A DNA stretch of 64,000 nt, from assembly GCA_018268465.1 (NCBI GenBank), contig JAFDWN010000037.1, positions 43,239 to 107,238 of the forward strand, in the 5' to 3' direction. The notes under the pieces were generated by a model, which was not told where the DNA came from, searched no databases, and worked only from the letters and a program-made list of their open reading frames with translations. Below, piece after piece: positions 1 through 9,882 of this stretch. The translations under genes were made by a program, and so were the position numbers. This DNA is from Actinomycetota bacterium (GTDB taxonomy: Bacteria; Actinomycetota; Actinomycetes; Mycobacteriales; Mycobacteriaceae). Position 1 is the first letter of the stretch. Each line of letters opens with the position of its first letter.

Positions 1-25
1 GCGCCACCTCAGTTGAAGCGCTACG

Positions 26-394
26 TCAGTTGAAGGAGTCGCCGCAGGCGCACGAACCGGTGGCGTTGGGGTTGTCGATGGTGAAGCCCTGCTTCTCGAT
101 GGTGTCGACGAAGTCGATGGTCGCACCCTGTACGTAGGGGGCGCTCATCCGGTCGACCGTCAGCGACACGCCGCCGAACTCCACGGTGAGGTCACCGTCG
201 AGGACACGATCGTCGAAGAAGAGGTTGTAACGCAGGCCCGCACAACCACCCGGCTGAACGGCGATGCGCAGCGCCAGGTCGTCGCGGCCCTCCTGGTCCA
301 ACAGCGCCTTGGCCTTGGTGGCCGCGGCGTCGGACAGGGTGACGCCGTGACTTGCGGTGCTGGTGCTGGTGGCGGACTCGTCCTGAACAGTCAT
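26..394 (-). CDS. erpA: Iron-sulfur cluster insertion protein (ErpA/HesB/IscA family)
   Basis: A 122-residue A-type carrier that passes assembled Fe-S clusters to apo-enzymes in the cytoplasm. The three conserved cysteines are visible: one in PGGCAGLRY and two in the C-terminal GSCACGD motif. The length fits the family. The open frame continues far upstream, but the ATG at 394 has a GGGAG ribosome site and starts just before the conserved domain, so it was chosen. It is the Rv2204c equivalent and lies divergent from the next gene. The stop region carries a short duplicated decamer (TCAGTTGAAG at 9-18 and 26-35). Confidence 0.93.
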   Translation of the reverse strand: MTVQDESATSTSTASHGVTLSDAAATKAKALLDQEGRDDLALRIAVQPGGCAGLRYNLFFDDRVLDGDLTVEFGGVSLTVDRMSAPYVQGATIDFVDTIEKQGFTIDNPNATGSCACGDSFN

Positions 395-554
395 TCCGTC
401 TCCCTCATGCGGTACGTGGGCGGGCGCACCCGGCAAGGGTGAAACCCACACGGTCAACGGTACCTTGTCATGCCAGTATTCCCCGATTTCCGGCCGCTGG
501 CGACATCGCGCGCACGGGATCGGAGGTCCGTGCCTGCGCGCGGCACGGGGAAAG

Positions 555-560
555 TAACCT
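555..560 (+). promoter_or_regulatory. Leaderless-type -10 box TAACCT
   Basis: TAACCT lies 7 nt before the GTG at 568, the spacing that makes transcription begin at the start codon. It supports this GTG over upstream in-frame starts. Confidence 0.5.
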
Positions 561-567
561 GGCAGGT

Positions 568-1251
568 GTGAATCTCCTGGGCCGAAAGAAGGACAATTCC
601 GACTCTGAGGACTCGGGTTCCGGCGCGTCCGCTCAGACCGATTCGGGCCAGGAGATCGCGGCACGCGAAGCCGGCACCGCGCCCAAGGGCAGGCCGACGC
701 CCAAACGCAGTGAGGCCACCCGCAAGCGCGGCCCGATCGCCCCGGCCCCGATGACGTCCGGGGAAGCCCGCCGGCGCCGCAAGGAGCTGCGCGGCCCGAA
801 ACTCAGCAGGGATGAACGCAAGGCCGAAAAAGCCGAACGGCGGGCCAACATGTCCGACCGTCGCGAGCGGATGATGGCCGGCGAGGACGCCTACCTGCTG
901 CCGCGCGACAAGGGGCCGGTGCGCCGGTTCGCCCGCGACATGGTCGACTCGCGGCGCAACATTCTCGGCTTGTTCATGCCCGCCGCGCTCGGCTTGATCT
1001 TCATCATGCTGGCGGTGCCGTCGGTCGAAGTGCAGCGGCTGTTGTCGCCGGCGATGCTGGTGCTGGTCGCGATCATGGTCATCGACGGCTTCTTCCTGGG
1101 CCGCAAGGTCAACCGCGCGGTCGACGAGAAGTTCCCGAACAACACGGAGTCCGGTTGGAAGCTGGGCTTCTACGCCGCCAGCCGCGCGTCGCAGCTGCGC
1201 CGGATGCGCGCGCCGCGACCGCAGGTCCAGCGCGGCGCCAAAGTCGCCTGA
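568..1251 (+). CDS. DUF3043-type membrane protein (Rv2206-like)
   Basis: A 227-residue protein. The first ~130 residues are charged and rich in Lys/Arg/Glu. Two hydrophobic segments follow (ILGLFMPAALGLIFIMLAV and LLSPAMLVLVAIMVIDGFFL), then a basic tail, so it is probably an inner-membrane protein with cytoplasmic ends. I recognise it as the actinobacterial DUF3043 family; no biochemical role is known to me. The GTG start at 568 is preferred because a TAACCT -10 box sits 7 nt upstream and because upstream in-frame sequence would run back into erpA on the other strand. Confidence 0.85.
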   Translation: MNLLGRKKDNSDSEDSGSGASAQTDSGQEIAAREAGTAPKGRPTPKRSEATRKRGPIAPAPMTSGEARRRRKELRGPKLSRDERKAEKAERRANMSDRRERMMAGEDAYLLPRDKGPVRRFARDMVDSRRNILGLFMPAALGLIFIMLAVPSVEVQRLLSPAMLVLVAIMVIDGFFLGRKVNRAVDEKFPNNTESGWKLGFYAASRASQLRRMRAPRPQVQRGAKVA

Positions 1252-1268
1252 CGTAGCCCGGTCACAGC

Positions 1269-1808
1269 GTGCGAGTGCTGGTGCTCGGTGGTATCCGATC
1301 GGGCAAATCGCGGTGGGCCGAAGACGCGATCACCCAACTCGCGGGCAGCGGGCAACCGGTGAGTTATGTGGCCACCGGATCCCGCGGTCCAGTCGGCGCC
1401 GACGCCGACTGGACCGCGCGAGTCGAGGCGCACCGGCGCCGCCGCCCCGCGCACTGGTACACGGTCGAGACGGGTGACGTCGCCGATCGGCTGCGCAGCG
1501 ACCCCACGACGGCAACGCTGGTCGACGACGTGGGCGGATGGCTCACATCGGTGATGGACCGCCGCGGCGCCTGGTCGGGCGCGGCCGTCGGGGTCGACGT
1601 CGACGAGTTGGTGGACGCCGTCGGCGGGTTTCGGTCTCCGCTGGCCCTTGTCAGTCCCGAGGTCGGCCTGACGGTTGTGCCTGCCTCCGCGGCGGGCCGG
1701 CGGTTCGCCGACGAACTCGGAACGCTCAACCAGCGTCTGGCGGCGGCGTGCGACCGCGTCGTATTGGTCGTCGCCGGGCAGCCGATCACTTTGAAGGATG
1801 GCGTATGA
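1269..1808 (+). CDS. cobU: Adenosylcobinamide kinase / adenosylcobinamide-phosphate guanylyltransferase
   Basis: A 179-residue bifunctional enzyme that phosphorylates adenosylcobinamide and then adds GMP, giving AdoCbi-GDP for nucleotide-loop assembly. The P-loop GGIRSGKS is at residues 7-14, and the length is typical of CobU. The start is GTG. The stop overlaps the cobT start (ATGA), so the two are translationally coupled. CobU, CobT and CobS together make all three lower-ligand steps. In M. tuberculosis, as I recall, cobU lies elsewhere (Rv0254c), so its place here completes the operon. Confidence 0.92.
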   Translation: MRVLVLGGIRSGKSRWAEDAITQLAGSGQPVSYVATGSRGPVGADADWTARVEAHRRRRPAHWYTVETGDVADRLRSDPTTATLVDDVGGWLTSVMDRRGAWSGAAVGVDVDELVDAVGGFRSPLALVSPEVGLTVVPASAAGRRFADELGTLNQRLAAACDRVVLVVAGQPITLKDGV

Positions 1809-2842
1809 ACTTCTTGCCGGTGACTCCGCCGGACGCGGACGCGGCGGCGGCGGCCCGGGCACGTCAGGCCGTCCTGACCAAACCGCTCGGAGCCCTCGGG
1901 CGGCTCGAAGATCTGTCGGTGTGGGTGGCGTCGTGTCAGGGTGTGTGCCCGGCCCGGCAGTTCCAGCGGGCACGCGTGGTCGTCTTCGCCGGCGACCACG
2001 GGGTCGCCGCGGCGGGGGTGTCGGCCTATCCCCCGGAGGTCACCGGGCAGATGGTGGCCAATTTCGCGACGGGCGGGGCGGCGATCAACGCGCTGGCCGG
2101 CATCGCGGGTGCAGAGGTACGGGTGGTGGACGTGGCCGTCGACACCGACGAACCTGTGTCGGAGGCGATCGGTGCGTATCGGGTGCGGCGCGGCAGCGGC
2201 AATATCGCCGTCGAGGACGCGTTGAGCGCCGAGGAGGTGCTCGCCGCCGTGGAGGCGGGCCGCCGCATCGCCGACGAGGAGGTCGATTCCGGCGCGGATC
2301 TGCTGATCGCCGGCGATATGGGGATCGGGAACACCACGGCGGCGACGACGATCATCGCCGCGCTGACGGGAGCAGAGCCGGTGGCCGTCGTGGGACGGGG
2401 CACCGGAATCGACGACGACGCCTGGGCGCGCAAGACGGCGGCCATCCGCGACGCGCTGTACCGGGCCGGCGCGGTCCGGTCCGATCCGCTCGGACTGCTT
2501 CGGGTGTGCGGCGGGGCGGACCTGGCGGCGATGGCCGGGTTCTGCGCCCAGGCCGCGGTCCGGCGCACCCCCATGCTGCTCGACGGCGTGGTGGTGACCG
2601 CAGCGGCGCTGGTGGCCGACCGGTTGGCGCCGGGAGCCCGGCAGTGGTGGCAGGCCGGTCACCGCTCCACCGAGCCCGCTCACACGCTGGCGCTGGATCG
2701 GCTGGAGCTGGTACCCATCGTCGACTTGTCGATGCGTCTGGGTGAGGGCACCGGCGCGGCGGTCGCGCTGCCCGTGCTGCGCGCCGCCGTCGCGGCGCTG
2801 GGGTTGATGGCCACCTTCGACGAGGCCGGCGTCGCGACGTGA
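1805..2842 (+). CDS. cobT: Nicotinate-nucleotide-dimethylbenzimidazole phosphoribosyltransferase
   Basis: A 345-residue enzyme that makes alpha-ribazole phosphate from nicotinate mononucleotide and dimethylbenzimidazole. Visible family motifs are FAGDHGV near the N-terminus, [11 protein letters not shown] in the middle and the C-terminal LGEGTGAA, whose Glu (about residue 314) corresponds to the catalytic base of the family. The frame is open upstream, but ATG 1805 overlaps the cobU stop and starts the conserved domain. The 3' end overlaps cobS by 4 bp (GTGA). Confidence 0.95.
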   Translation: MNFLPVTPPDADAAAAARARQAVLTKPLGALGRLEDLSVWVASCQGVCPARQFQRARVVVFAGDHGVAAAGVSAYPPEVTGQMVANFATGGAAINALAGIAGAEVRVVDVAVDTDEPVSEAIGAYRVRRGSGNIAVEDALSAEEVLAAVEAGRRIADEEVDSGADLLIAGDMGIGNTTAATTIIAALTGAEPVAVVGRGTGIDDDAWARKTAAIRDALYRAGAVRSDPLGLLRVCGGADLAAMAGFCAQAAVRRTPMLLDGVVVTAAALVADRLAPGARQWWQAGHRSTEPAHTLALDRLELVPIVDLSMRLGEGTGAAVALPVLRAAVAALGLMATFDEAGVAT

Positions 2843-3600
2843 TCCGGTCGGTGGCCGGGGCGTTCGCGTTCGGCACCGTGCTGCCGGCTCCTGCCGTCGC
2901 TGCGGGTGCGCCGGGGCGAGGTGTGCTCACGGCCCTGCCGCTGGCGGGCATCGCGGTCGGGACCGCCGCCGCGGCGACGCTGTGGGCAGGGTCCTGGGCC
3001 TTCGGTGCGGGCAGCCCGTTGGCGGCGGTGCTGGCCGTGGCGGCGCTGCTGGCGCTGACCCGCGGTCTGCACATCGACGGCCTGGCCGACACCGTGGACG
3101 GTCTCGGGTGTTACGGGCCGCCCGCGCGGGCGCTTGCCGTGATGCGCGACGGCTCGGCGGGACCCCTCGGCGTGGCCGCCGTGGTGGTGGCCCTTGCGGC
3201 ACAGGTGACCGCGCTGGCGGCGCTGCCCGGCGGCGTGCGGGGGTGGGTCGCGGTGGTCGTCGCGGTGACGGCGGGCCGGGTGGCCGCGGTGCTGGCGGGC
3301 AGGCGGTCGGTGCCTGCTGCCGAGGGCAGTGCGCTGGGCGGGGCGGTGGCGGGCTCGCAGCCGGTGTGGGTGGTTCTCATGTGGGTGACCGTCGCGGCGA
3401 CCGCGGCGGTGTTCGCCTGCGCACGTCCGTGGCAGGGTCCGGTGGCCGTGCTTGTCGCGTTGGCCTGCAGTGCGGTGCTGGTCGGGCATTGTGTGCGCCG
3501 ATTCGGCGGCATCACGGGCGACGTGCTGGGTGCGGTGATCGAGGTGACGACAGCGATCACGCTGATCGGTTTCGCCGTCGTCACCCCGGCGGCTAGCTGA
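2839..3600 (+). CDS. cobS: Adenosylcobinamide-GDP ribazoletransferase (cobalamin synthase)
   Basis: A 253-residue integral membrane enzyme that joins AdoCbi-GDP and alpha-ribazole (phosphate), the last step of cobalamin assembly. The motif [10 protein letters not shown] at residues 78-87, a metal-binding region typical of CobS, is followed by [10 protein letters not shown]. The rest is mainly hydrophobic Ala/Val/Leu stretches consistent with several membrane helices. GTG start inside the cobT stop. Its 3' end overlaps the convergent ilvE end by 8 bp. Confidence 0.94.
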   Translation: MIRSVAGAFAFGTVLPAPAVAAGAPGRGVLTALPLAGIAVGTAAAATLWAGSWAFGAGSPLAAVLAVAALLALTRGLHIDGLADTVDGLGCYGPPARALAVMRDGSAGPLGVAAVVVALAAQVTALAALPGGVRGWVAVVVAVTAGRVAAVLAGRRSVPAAEGSALGGAVAGSQPVWVVLMWVTVAATAAVFACARPWQGPVAVLVALACSAVLVGHCVRRFGGITGDVLGAVIEVTTAITLIGFAVVTPAAS

Positions 3601-4711
3601 GCCCCGCCATCCAGCCGTGGGTGTCGGCGAAGGTGCCGCGCTGGATCCCGGTGAGGGTGTCGCGCAGCGCCATGGTGACCTCGCCGGGCTGGCCGTCGGC
3701 GATGCTGAATTCGCCCGCCGAATCACCTGAGCCGTATTTGACGTGGGACACCGGGGTGATGACGGCGGCGGTGCCGCACGCGAACACTTCGGTGATCTCA
3801 CCCGCGGCGGCCTTCTTCTGCCATTCCTCGACGTCGATCTTGCGCTCTTCGACGGCGAATCCCGCGTCGGTTGCCAACTGCAGCAACGAATCCCGTGTGA
3901 TGCCCGGGAGGAGCGACCCGCTCAGCTCCGGTGTGACGAGCCGTGCGGTTCCACCGCTGCCGAAGACGAAGAACAGGTTCATCCCGCCCATCTCCTCGAC
4001 GTAGCGGCGCTCGATGGCATCCAGCCACACCACCTGATCGCAGCCGTTGTCGGCGGCTTCGGCCTGCGCGAGCAGCGAGGCGGCGTAGTTACCACCGAAT
4101 TTGGCCGCTCCGGTTCCGCCGGGGCAGGCCCGCACGTACTCGGTGGACAGCCACACGCTCACCGGTTTGATGCCGCGGGGGAAGTAGGCGCCGGCCGGTG
4201 AGGCGATCACCATGTACCGGTACTCGGTGGCCGGGCGCACACCCAGCCCCGGCTCGGTGGCGAAGATGTAGGGCCGCAGGTACAGCGACTCTTCCCCGCC
4301 CGCCGGCGGCACCCATTGCCCGTCGACGGCGATGAGCTGGCGCAGCGACTCGATGAACACCTCGTCGGGCAGTTCCGGAATGGCCAGCCGCCGCGCCGAG
4401 GACCGCAGCCGCGCCGCGTTGGAGTCCGGCCGGAACGACACGATCGATCCGTCGGCCCAGCGATAGGCCTTGAGACCTTCGAAGACCTCCTGCGCGTAGT
4501 GCAGGACGATCGCCGACGGGTCGAGTTCGATGGGGCCGTACGGGATCACCCGCGCGTTATGCCAGCCCTTGCCCTCGACGTAGTCGATGGAGACCATGTG
4601 ATCGGTGTGGTAGCGCCCGAATCCGGGGTTGGCGAGAATCCCTTCCCGTACCTCGTCGGCCGCCGGGTGCGCGTTGCGCTCAACGGTGAACTCGAGAGGG
4701 ACGTCAGTCAT
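3593..4711 (-). CDS. ilvE: Branched-chain amino acid aminotransferase
   Basis: A 372-residue class IV PLP aminotransferase for the final step of leucine, isoleucine and valine synthesis, and for methionine regeneration in mycobacteria. The PLP lysine is K204 in [10 protein letters not shown]. The conserved N-terminal block around [14 protein letters not shown] and the C-terminal [12 protein letters not shown] are present. It is nearly colinear with the recalled M. tuberculosis IlvE (368 aa). An ATG start at 4711 is favoured over upstream codons because a TACACT -10 box lies 6 nt before it. Confidence 0.96.
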   Translation of the reverse strand: MTDVPLEFTVERNAHPAADEVREGILANPGFGRYHTDHMVSIDYVEGKGWHNARVIPYGPIELDPSAIVLHYAQEVFEGLKAYRWADGSIVSFRPDSNAARLRSSARRLAIPELPDEVFIESLRQLIAVDGQWVPPAGGEESLYLRPYIFATEPGLGVRPATEYRYMVIASPAGAYFPRGIKPVSVWLSTEYVRACPGGTGAAKFGGNYAASLLAQAEAADNGCDQVVWLDAIERRYVEEMGGMNLFFVFGSGGTARLVTPELSGSLLPGITRDSLLQLATDAGFAVEERKIDVEEWQKKAAAGEITEVFACGTAAVITPVSHVKYGSGDSAGEFSIADGQPGEVTMALRDTLTGIQRGTFADTHGWMAGLS

Positions 4712-4717
4712 GTCCCG

Positions 4718-4723
4718 AGTGTA
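4718..4723 (-). promoter_or_regulatory. Leaderless-type -10 box TACACT for ilvE
   Basis: TACACT on the minus strand ends 6 nt before the ilvE ATG. Confidence 0.45.
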
Positions 4724-4764
4724 TATCTCGTGCGCCAGCGAGATTTCGCCCGGCGCACGCCGTG

Positions 4765-5871
4765 TCAGCGGGTCCGCGCGGCGACGAACGGGGGTTTGAC
4801 CACTTCGCATTCGACGCGGCGGCCGCGCACGTCGACCTCCACGTGCGCGCCGTCGGCGATGTCGCGGTCGGTGTCGAGCAACGCCAGGGCGATACCGGCT
4901 TTCAGGGTCGGGGAGAATGTGCCGGACGTCGTCACTCCGACAGGGGTGTCCTCGGCCAGCACGGTGAGATCGGCGCGCAGCACGCCGCGCCCGAGTGCCC
5001 GCAGGCCCCGCAGGAGCCGTCGCGCCCCGGCGGCCTTCTCGGCCAGCAGCGCGTCGCGCCCCCAGAAGGCGTCCTTACGCCAGCCGACCGCCCAGCCGCA
5101 GCGCGCCTGCAGCGGTGAGATGTCGAGGGAGAGTTCGTGACCGTGCAGCGGGTAGCCCATCTCGGTGCGCAGTGTGTCGCGCGCGCCGAGCCCGGCCAGT
5201 TCGCCGCCGGCGGCGCGCACCGCGTCGACGAGCGCGTCGAAGACGACACCCGCGCCGTCCCACGGCGGCAGGAGTTCGTAGCCGTGCTCACCGGTGTAGC
5301 CGGTGCGGCACACCCGAACCGACACTCCGGAGAAGTCGGCGTCGGCGTAACCCATGTAGTCCATGTCGGCGGGCAGTCCCAGCGCAGCGAGTACGTCGGT
5401 GGACTTGGGGCCCTGTACGGCCAGCACGGCGTAGGACCGGTGCAGGTCGGTGACGCTCGTCCCGGCGGGGGCCCGGTCGGCCAGCGCGGCCACGACCGCC
5501 GCGGTGTTGGCGGCGTTGGGCACCAGGAAAATCTCGTCGTCGGAGACGTAGTAGGCGATCAGGTCGTCGACGACACCGCCGGATTCGGTGCAGCACAACG
5601 TGTATTGGGCCTTGCCGGGGGCGATCCTGGCCAGGTCGTTGGTGAGCGACGCGTTGACGAAGTCGGCGGCGCCGGGCCCGCGTACCAGCGCCTTGCCGAG
5701 ATGGCTGACGTCGAACAGGCCGACGGTGGTGCGGGTGGCGGTGTGTTCGGCCACCGTGCCCGCGTAGGAAACCGGCATCAGCCAGCCCCCGAATTCGGCG
5801 AAGCTCGCCCCCAGGTCGCGGTGCCGGTCTTCGAGTGGTCCGTGCAGGATGTCGCTCGCGCTGTCACTCAC
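4765..5871 (-). CDS. gcvT: Glycine cleavage system T protein (aminomethyltransferase)
   Basis: A 368-residue aminomethyltransferase that moves the methylene group from H-protein-bound aminomethyl to tetrahydrofolate, releasing ammonia. The N-terminus [27 protein letters not shown], and the C-terminal [17 protein letters not shown] block are characteristic. The frame stays open to 7500 antisense to pepA, but the family sequence begins at the GTG at 5871. It is divergent from pepA with only 39 bp between them. The ilvE-gcvT order is as in M. tuberculosis. Confidence 0.95.
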   Translation of the reverse strand: MSDSASDILHGPLEDRHRDLGASFAEFGGWLMPVSYAGTVAEHTATRTTVGLFDVSHLGKALVRGPGAADFVNASLTNDLARIAPGKAQYTLCCTESGGVVDDLIAYYVSDDEIFLVPNAANTAAVVAALADRAPAGTSVTDLHRSYAVLAVQGPKSTDVLAALGLPADMDYMGYADADFSGVSVRVCRTGYTGEHGYELLPPWDGAGVVFDALVDAVRAAGGELAGLGARDTLRTEMGYPLHGHELSLDISPLQARCGWAVGWRKDAFWGRDALLAEKAAGARRLLRGLRALGRGVLRADLTVLAEDTPVGVTTSGTFSPTLKAGIALALLDTDRDIADGAHVEVDVRGRRVECEVVKPPFVAARTR

Positions 5872-5910
5872 GAGGCCCAACCCTATCGCCGGGTGATTAG
5901 GGTGAACGCC
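5872..5910. promoter_or_regulatory. Compact divergent gcvT/pepA promoter with mirrored TAGGGT boxes
   Basis: The 39-bp gap holds TAGGGT on the minus strand (5880-5885, 8 nt before the gcvT GTG) and TAGGGT on the plus strand (5898-5903, 7 nt before the pepA GTG). Together they form an inverted repeat ACCCTA-n12-TAGGGT. Both transcripts would start at or next to their start codons, and each -35 region would have to lie inside the opposite gene's -10 to start region. Confidence 0.5.
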
Positions 5911-7446
5911 GTGAGCACCGAATCCGGTTACCAGACCCCGTCCGTCACCGTGGCGACCTCGCTGCCCAAACGCGGGGCGGCCGCGTCGGTGCTGATCGTG
6001 CCGGTCGTCAGCGGCGACGGGGACGACACCGGCGCGTCGGTGGTCGCCAACTCGTTCCTCGACGCCGAGGCGACCGGCGAGATCGAGGTCGCCCTGAAGG
6101 CGCTGGGCGCCACGGGCGGCAGCGAACAGCTCACGCGCGTGGCGGTGCCGTCGCTGCCGGTGGGCAGTGTGCTCGCCGTCGGGTTGGGCAAGATCCGCGA
6201 CAGCTGGCCCTCCGACACCATCCGGCGTGCCGCGGGCGTCGCCGCCCGGTCGCTGAACGGCACCGAGGCCGTCGTGACGACGATGTCCGAACTCGACCTC
6301 GAGGCGACCGTCGAGGGACTGATCCTCGGCGCTTACCGGTTCAGCGAGTTCCGCAGCGCCAAGACCAGCCCGAAGGATCGCGGCCTGCGCAAAATCACCG
6401 TGCTGGCTCCCGACGCGAAGGCGGCGACCAAGGCGTCGGCCGAGCGGGCGGTGGCGATCGCGGCCGCCGTGGCGACGGCGCGGGATCTGGTCAACACTCC
6501 CCCGAATCACCTGTTCCCCGCCGAGTTCGCCAAACGCGCCAAGGAACTGGGCGAGGCCGCGGGACTCGAGGTGGAGGTCCTCGACGAGAAGGTGCTTGCC
6601 CGCAAGGGTTACGGCGGGGTGATCGGTGTCGGTCAGGGATCGTCGCGCCCGCCGCGGCTGGTGCGGCTGGTCCACCGCGGATCGCAGCTGGCCACGAAGC
6701 CCGCCTCGGCCAAGACGGTGGCCCTGGTCGGTAAGGGCATCACATTCGACACCGGCGGCATCTCGATCAAGCCCGCGGCGAATATGCACCACATGACCTC
6801 CGATATGGGCGGGGCGGCCGCGGTCATCGCGACGGTGGTGCTGGCCGCCGGGCTGCAACTGCCGATCGACGTGATCGCCACCGTGCCGATGGCCGAGAAC
6901 ATGCCGTCGGCCACCGCGCAGCGGCCCGGCGATGTGCTGGTCCACTACGGGGGGATCACCGTCGAGGTGCTCAACACCGATGCCGAGGGCCGGCTGGTCC
7001 TGGCCGACGCCATCGTGCGAGCGTGCGAGGACGACCCCGACTATCTGATCGAGACGTCGACGCTGACGGGCGCGCAGACGGTGGCGCTGGGTGCGCGCAC
7101 GCCCGGTGTGATGGGCAGCGACGAGTTCCGCGACCGTGTCGCGGCGTTGTCGCAGCAGGTCGGTGAGAACGGCTGGCCGATGCCGCTGCCCGAGGAGCTC
7201 AAGGACGATCTGAAGTCGACGGTCGCCGACCTGGCCAATGTCAGCGGCTCCCGGTACGCGGGCATGCTGGTCGCCGGGACCTACCTGCGCGAGTTCGTCG
7301 CCGACGGTGTGCAGTGGGCCCATCTGGACATCGCCGCGCCGGCCTACAACACCGGCGGGCCGTGGGGATACACCGGTAAGGGTGGGACCGGGGTGCCGGT
7401 GCGGACGATGTTCGCCGTCCTCGAAGACATCGCGCAGGCCGGCTGA
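5911..7446 (+). CDS. pepA: Leucyl aminopeptidase (M17 family)
   Basis: A 511-residue two-metal cytosolic aminopeptidase that trims N-terminal residues. Metal and catalytic residues are visible: K275 and D280 in [11 protein letters not shown]298 in TSDMGG, and D357/E359/R361 in the signature NTDAEGRL. The N-terminal ~170 residues form the usual variable domain. Two in-frame GTGs compete (5902 and 5911); 5911 is chosen because a TAGGGT -10 box ends 7 nt upstream. It corresponds to Rv2213 (pepB). Confidence 0.95.
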   Translation: MSTESGYQTPSVTVATSLPKRGAAASVLIVPVVSGDGDDTGASVVANSFLDAEATGEIEVALKALGATGGSEQLTRVAVPSLPVGSVLAVGLGKIRDSWPSDTIRRAAGVAARSLNGTEAVVTTMSELDLEATVEGLILGAYRFSEFRSAKTSPKDRGLRKITVLAPDAKAATKASAERAVAIAAAVATARDLVNTPPNHLFPAEFAKRAKELGEAAGLEVEVLDEKVLARKGYGGVIGVGQGSSRPPRLVRLVHRGSQLATKPASAKTVALVGKGITFDTGGISIKPAANMHHMTSDMGGAAAVIATVVLAAGLQLPIDVIATVPMAENMPSATAQRPGDVLVHYGGITVEVLNTDAEGRLVLADAIVRACEDDPDYLIETSTLTGAQTVALGARTPGVMGSDEFRDRVAALSQQVGENGWPMPLPEELKDDLKSTVADLANVSGSRYAGMLVAGTYLREFVADGVQWAHLDIAAPAYNTGGPWGYTGKGGTGVPVRTMFAVLEDIAQAG

Positions 7447-7483
7447 CCGAGCTTCGCGGGGCCCGCCGAATGGGGTGGCCGCG

Positions 7484-9259
7484 CTACAGAACGCGGCCAC
7501 GCGCGGTGCTGCGCAGCGCCTGCGGCAGCACCCTGGACACCCCGTAGACGAAGTACGCCTCGGGCATGACCGGACGGATCGGCTTGTTCTTCTTCACCGC
7601 GGACACAATGGCTTTCGCGGCCTTGTCGGGGCCGTAGCGGCGCAGCTCGAACATCTTCTCGAGCTGGCCGCGGCGCCCGGCCACCTTATGGGATTCGCCG
7701 TCGGGTGCATGGAACCGGGTAGTGCGCACGATATTGGTGTCGACGGTGCTGGGGCACACCGTCGTCAGCCCGATGCCCGCGGCGTCCAGTTCGGCACGCA
7801 GACAGTCGGAGAACATGTACACCGCGGCCTTGGACGTGCAGTAGGCGTTGAGCGACTGCAGCGGCGCGTACGACGCCATGGACGCCACGTTGACGATATG
7901 GCCGCCAACGCCGCGTTCCACGAGCCGGCCGGCGAACGCTCGGCATCCGTTGACGACGCCGCCGAGGTTGACGTCGAGAACACGGTCCCACTGTTCGGGC
8001 GGGGTATCGAGGAAGGATCCGGCCTGGCCGATGCCGGCGTTGTTGACGACGATGTCGGGCACTCCGTGCTCCCGGCACACCGTGTCGGCGAACCGTTCGA
8101 CTGCATCGGCGTCGGCGACGTCGAGGACATATGGGTGGGCGACGCCGCCGCGGGCGGTGATGGTGGCGGCGGTCTCCTTGGCGGTGGCCTCGTCGATATC
8201 GCTGACGACGAGTTCGGCGCCTTCGCGGGCGAATTGGAACGCGGTCTCGCGACCGATGCCGCTGCCCGCGCCCGTCACGGACACCAGCATGTCGCCGAAC
8301 GGTTTACGCCGGCGTCCCACCTGGGCCCGCAACAGTTCACGGCTGGCGGGTTTGCCGTCGATATGGTCGGCGAATTCGGTGACTGCGCGGGCGAGTACGT
8401 GCGGGTGTGACATGGGCGCCCAATGGCCGGCGTTGATGTCGCGGCGCCACAGCCGCGGCACCCACTGCGCGAGATCCTCGAACACGAACGGGCGTACGAA
8501 CGGATCCCGGGTGTTGACGACGAGTTGGACGGGCACGCCGACGTAGTGGTCGGTGCGGAAGGCCCGGGGACCGCGGGAGGTGGCGGCGCGGTAGATCTTC
8601 AGTGAGTTCGCGGCGTCGCCGGGGAGGGTTTCGCCGCGGTGGCGCTGTGCGGGCGGCAGTCCGTCGGTCAGCGCACGATCGCCGCGCCGGACCAAGAATG
8701 ACCGCACGAGTGCGGGCGCGACGACGGGAACCGACAGCGGGTAGATGTAGCCGAGGCGCAGCAGTTGACCGACCGCCGAGACGAACCGGCGGGGACGGTA
8801 GGGGTGCGTGACACCCGTCCACAAGGCATGTTTGAGGTGGTCGGTGCTCGGCCCGGAGACCGAGGTGAACGACGCGATGCGTTCGTCGGCGCCGGCGCGG
8901 CTGAGGTACTCCCAGGTCGCGATCGATCCCCAGTCGTGGCCGAGCACATGGACCGGCTGTCCGGGGCTGAGCGTGTCGATCACCGCGGCGAGATCGTCGG
9001 CGAACCGCTCCATGGTGTACGCCTTGACCGCTGTGGGCGCGGTCGACCTTCCGGTGCCGCGGTTGTCGTAGCGGATGATCCGGAACCGGTCCGCCAGCAG
9101 CGGCACCACCCCGTCCCACAGGACGTGCGAGTCGGGCCAGCCGTGCACGAGCAGCACCGTCGGCCCGTCGGGGTTGCCCTGCTCGTATGTCGCGATCCGG
9201 ACACCGTCCACGCTGTCCACGTATGTCGCAGCGACATCCCGCGTCTCGACCGCCGCCAT
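7484..9259 (-). CDS. ephD: EphD-type fusion: alpha/beta epoxide hydrolase plus short-chain dehydrogenase
   Basis: A 591-residue two-domain protein. Residues ~15-300 are an alpha/beta hydrolase with HGWPDS (39-44), a nucleophile-elbow GHDWGS with Asp109 in place of Ser (as in epoxide hydrolases and dehalogenases) and a likely catalytic His279 in NAGHW. Residues ~322-591 are a classical SDR with TGAGSGIG (329-336), NNAG (406-409) and the YCTSK pair Y473/K477. M. tuberculosis EphD (Rv2214c) has the same fusion and position; in mycobacteria it has been linked to mycolate epoxide metabolism. Convergent with pepA, 37 bp apart. GGAGG precedes the ATG. Confidence 0.93.
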   Translation of the reverse strand: MAAVETRDVAATYVDSVDGVRIATYEQGNPDGPTVLLVHGWPDSHVLWDGVVPLLADRFRIIRYDNRGTGRSTAPTAVKAYTMERFADDLAAVIDTLSPGQPVHVLGHDWGSIATWEYLSRAGADERIASFTSVSGPSTDHLKHALWTGVTHPYRPRRFVSAVGQLLRLGYIYPLSVPVVAPALVRSFLVRRGDRALTDGLPPAQRHRGETLPGDAANSLKIYRAATSRGPRAFRTDHYVGVPVQLVVNTRDPFVRPFVFEDLAQWVPRLWRRDINAGHWAPMSHPHVLARAVTEFADHIDGKPASRELLRAQVGRRRKPFGDMLVSVTGAGSGIGRETAFQFAREGAELVVSDIDEATAKETAATITARGGVAHPYVLDVADADAVERFADTVCREHGVPDIVVNNAGIGQAGSFLDTPPEQWDRVLDVNLGGVVNGCRAFAGRLVERGVGGHIVNVASMASYAPLQSLNAYCTSKAAVYMFSDCLRAELDAAGIGLTTVCPSTVDTNIVRTTRFHAPDGESHKVAGRRGQLEKMFELRRYGPDKAAKAIVSAVKKNKPIRPVMPEAYFVYGVSRVLPQALRSTARGRVL

Positions 9260-9332
9260 CAGACCTCCACGCCGAAGTTAGTGTGACCTCAGGTATCCCA
9301 TACCGCCGGTATCGGCGATGTCAAGGACCGCC

Positions 9333-9689
9333 TCACCGGTCGTCGAGCTCCTCGCGCGCGGCGCGGCGGCGCTCGATCCGCCGTCGGGCATCGTAGTCGC
9401 GCATCCGCTGCGGGTAGCCGACCTTCTGGACGTCGTACACCGGGATTTTCAGGCGGTCACTGAGCCGCCGCGCACCGGCGGCTCCCCCGGCGCGCCGACG
9501 GGTCCATTCGCCGTCGGCTGCGACGAGAACCACAGTGACATCGGTGACTGTCGTTCTCGGCTCGACGTAGGCCTCCACACCGGTGTGTCCGGCGACCCAT
9601 TCCCGCAGGTAGCGCAGGTCCGCAGCGGGATCGTTGGTCGCGCCGCCGCGTGCGGGCCCGCGTCCCCGAAACCTGTCGAACAGTCCCAC
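9333..9689 (-). CDS. Conserved hypothetical protein, 118 aa
   Basis: A small soluble protein of unknown function. It begins MGLFDRFRGRG, has a Gly/Ala-rich mixed core, and ends in a highly charged helix rich in Arg and Glu (MRDYDARRRIERRRAAREEL). I recognise no catalytic motif. The GTG start lies in the palindrome CCCACGTGGG, with GGAAGG about 10 nt upstream. It lies upstream of ephD in the same direction (73 bp gap), so co-transcription is possible. Confidence 0.7.
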   Translation of the reverse strand: MGLFDRFRGRGPARGGATNDPAADLRYLREWVAGHTGVEAYVEPRTTVTDVTVVLVAADGEWTRRRAGGAAGARRLSDRLKIPVYDVQKVGYPQRMRDYDARRRIERRRAAREELDDR

Positions 9690-9882
9690 GTGGGCTCGAC
9701 CTTCCGTTCTCCTGAACCGATTCGGTAGCCGCCTCGCCGGTCACTGCCGGGTTTGCGGTCTCTTTCGATAGTGCCAGAGCGGCAAGTCGTCAGGTCTGCC
9801 ACGAACCGCCGGGGTGGACGTGACAGGATGGGACCCGACATTCGGTCCACACGCCTATGACTGTTCGAGGGAGTCAATACAC

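Noticed and set aside
1200-1270. Cobalamin riboswitch before cobU
   Set aside because: The gap is 17 bp and shows no conserved B12-box sequence.
5872-7500. Upstream extension of the gcvT frame (911 aa, antisense to pepA)
   Set aside because: It is an antisense shadow of pepA in GC-rich DNA; family homology begins at GTG 5871.
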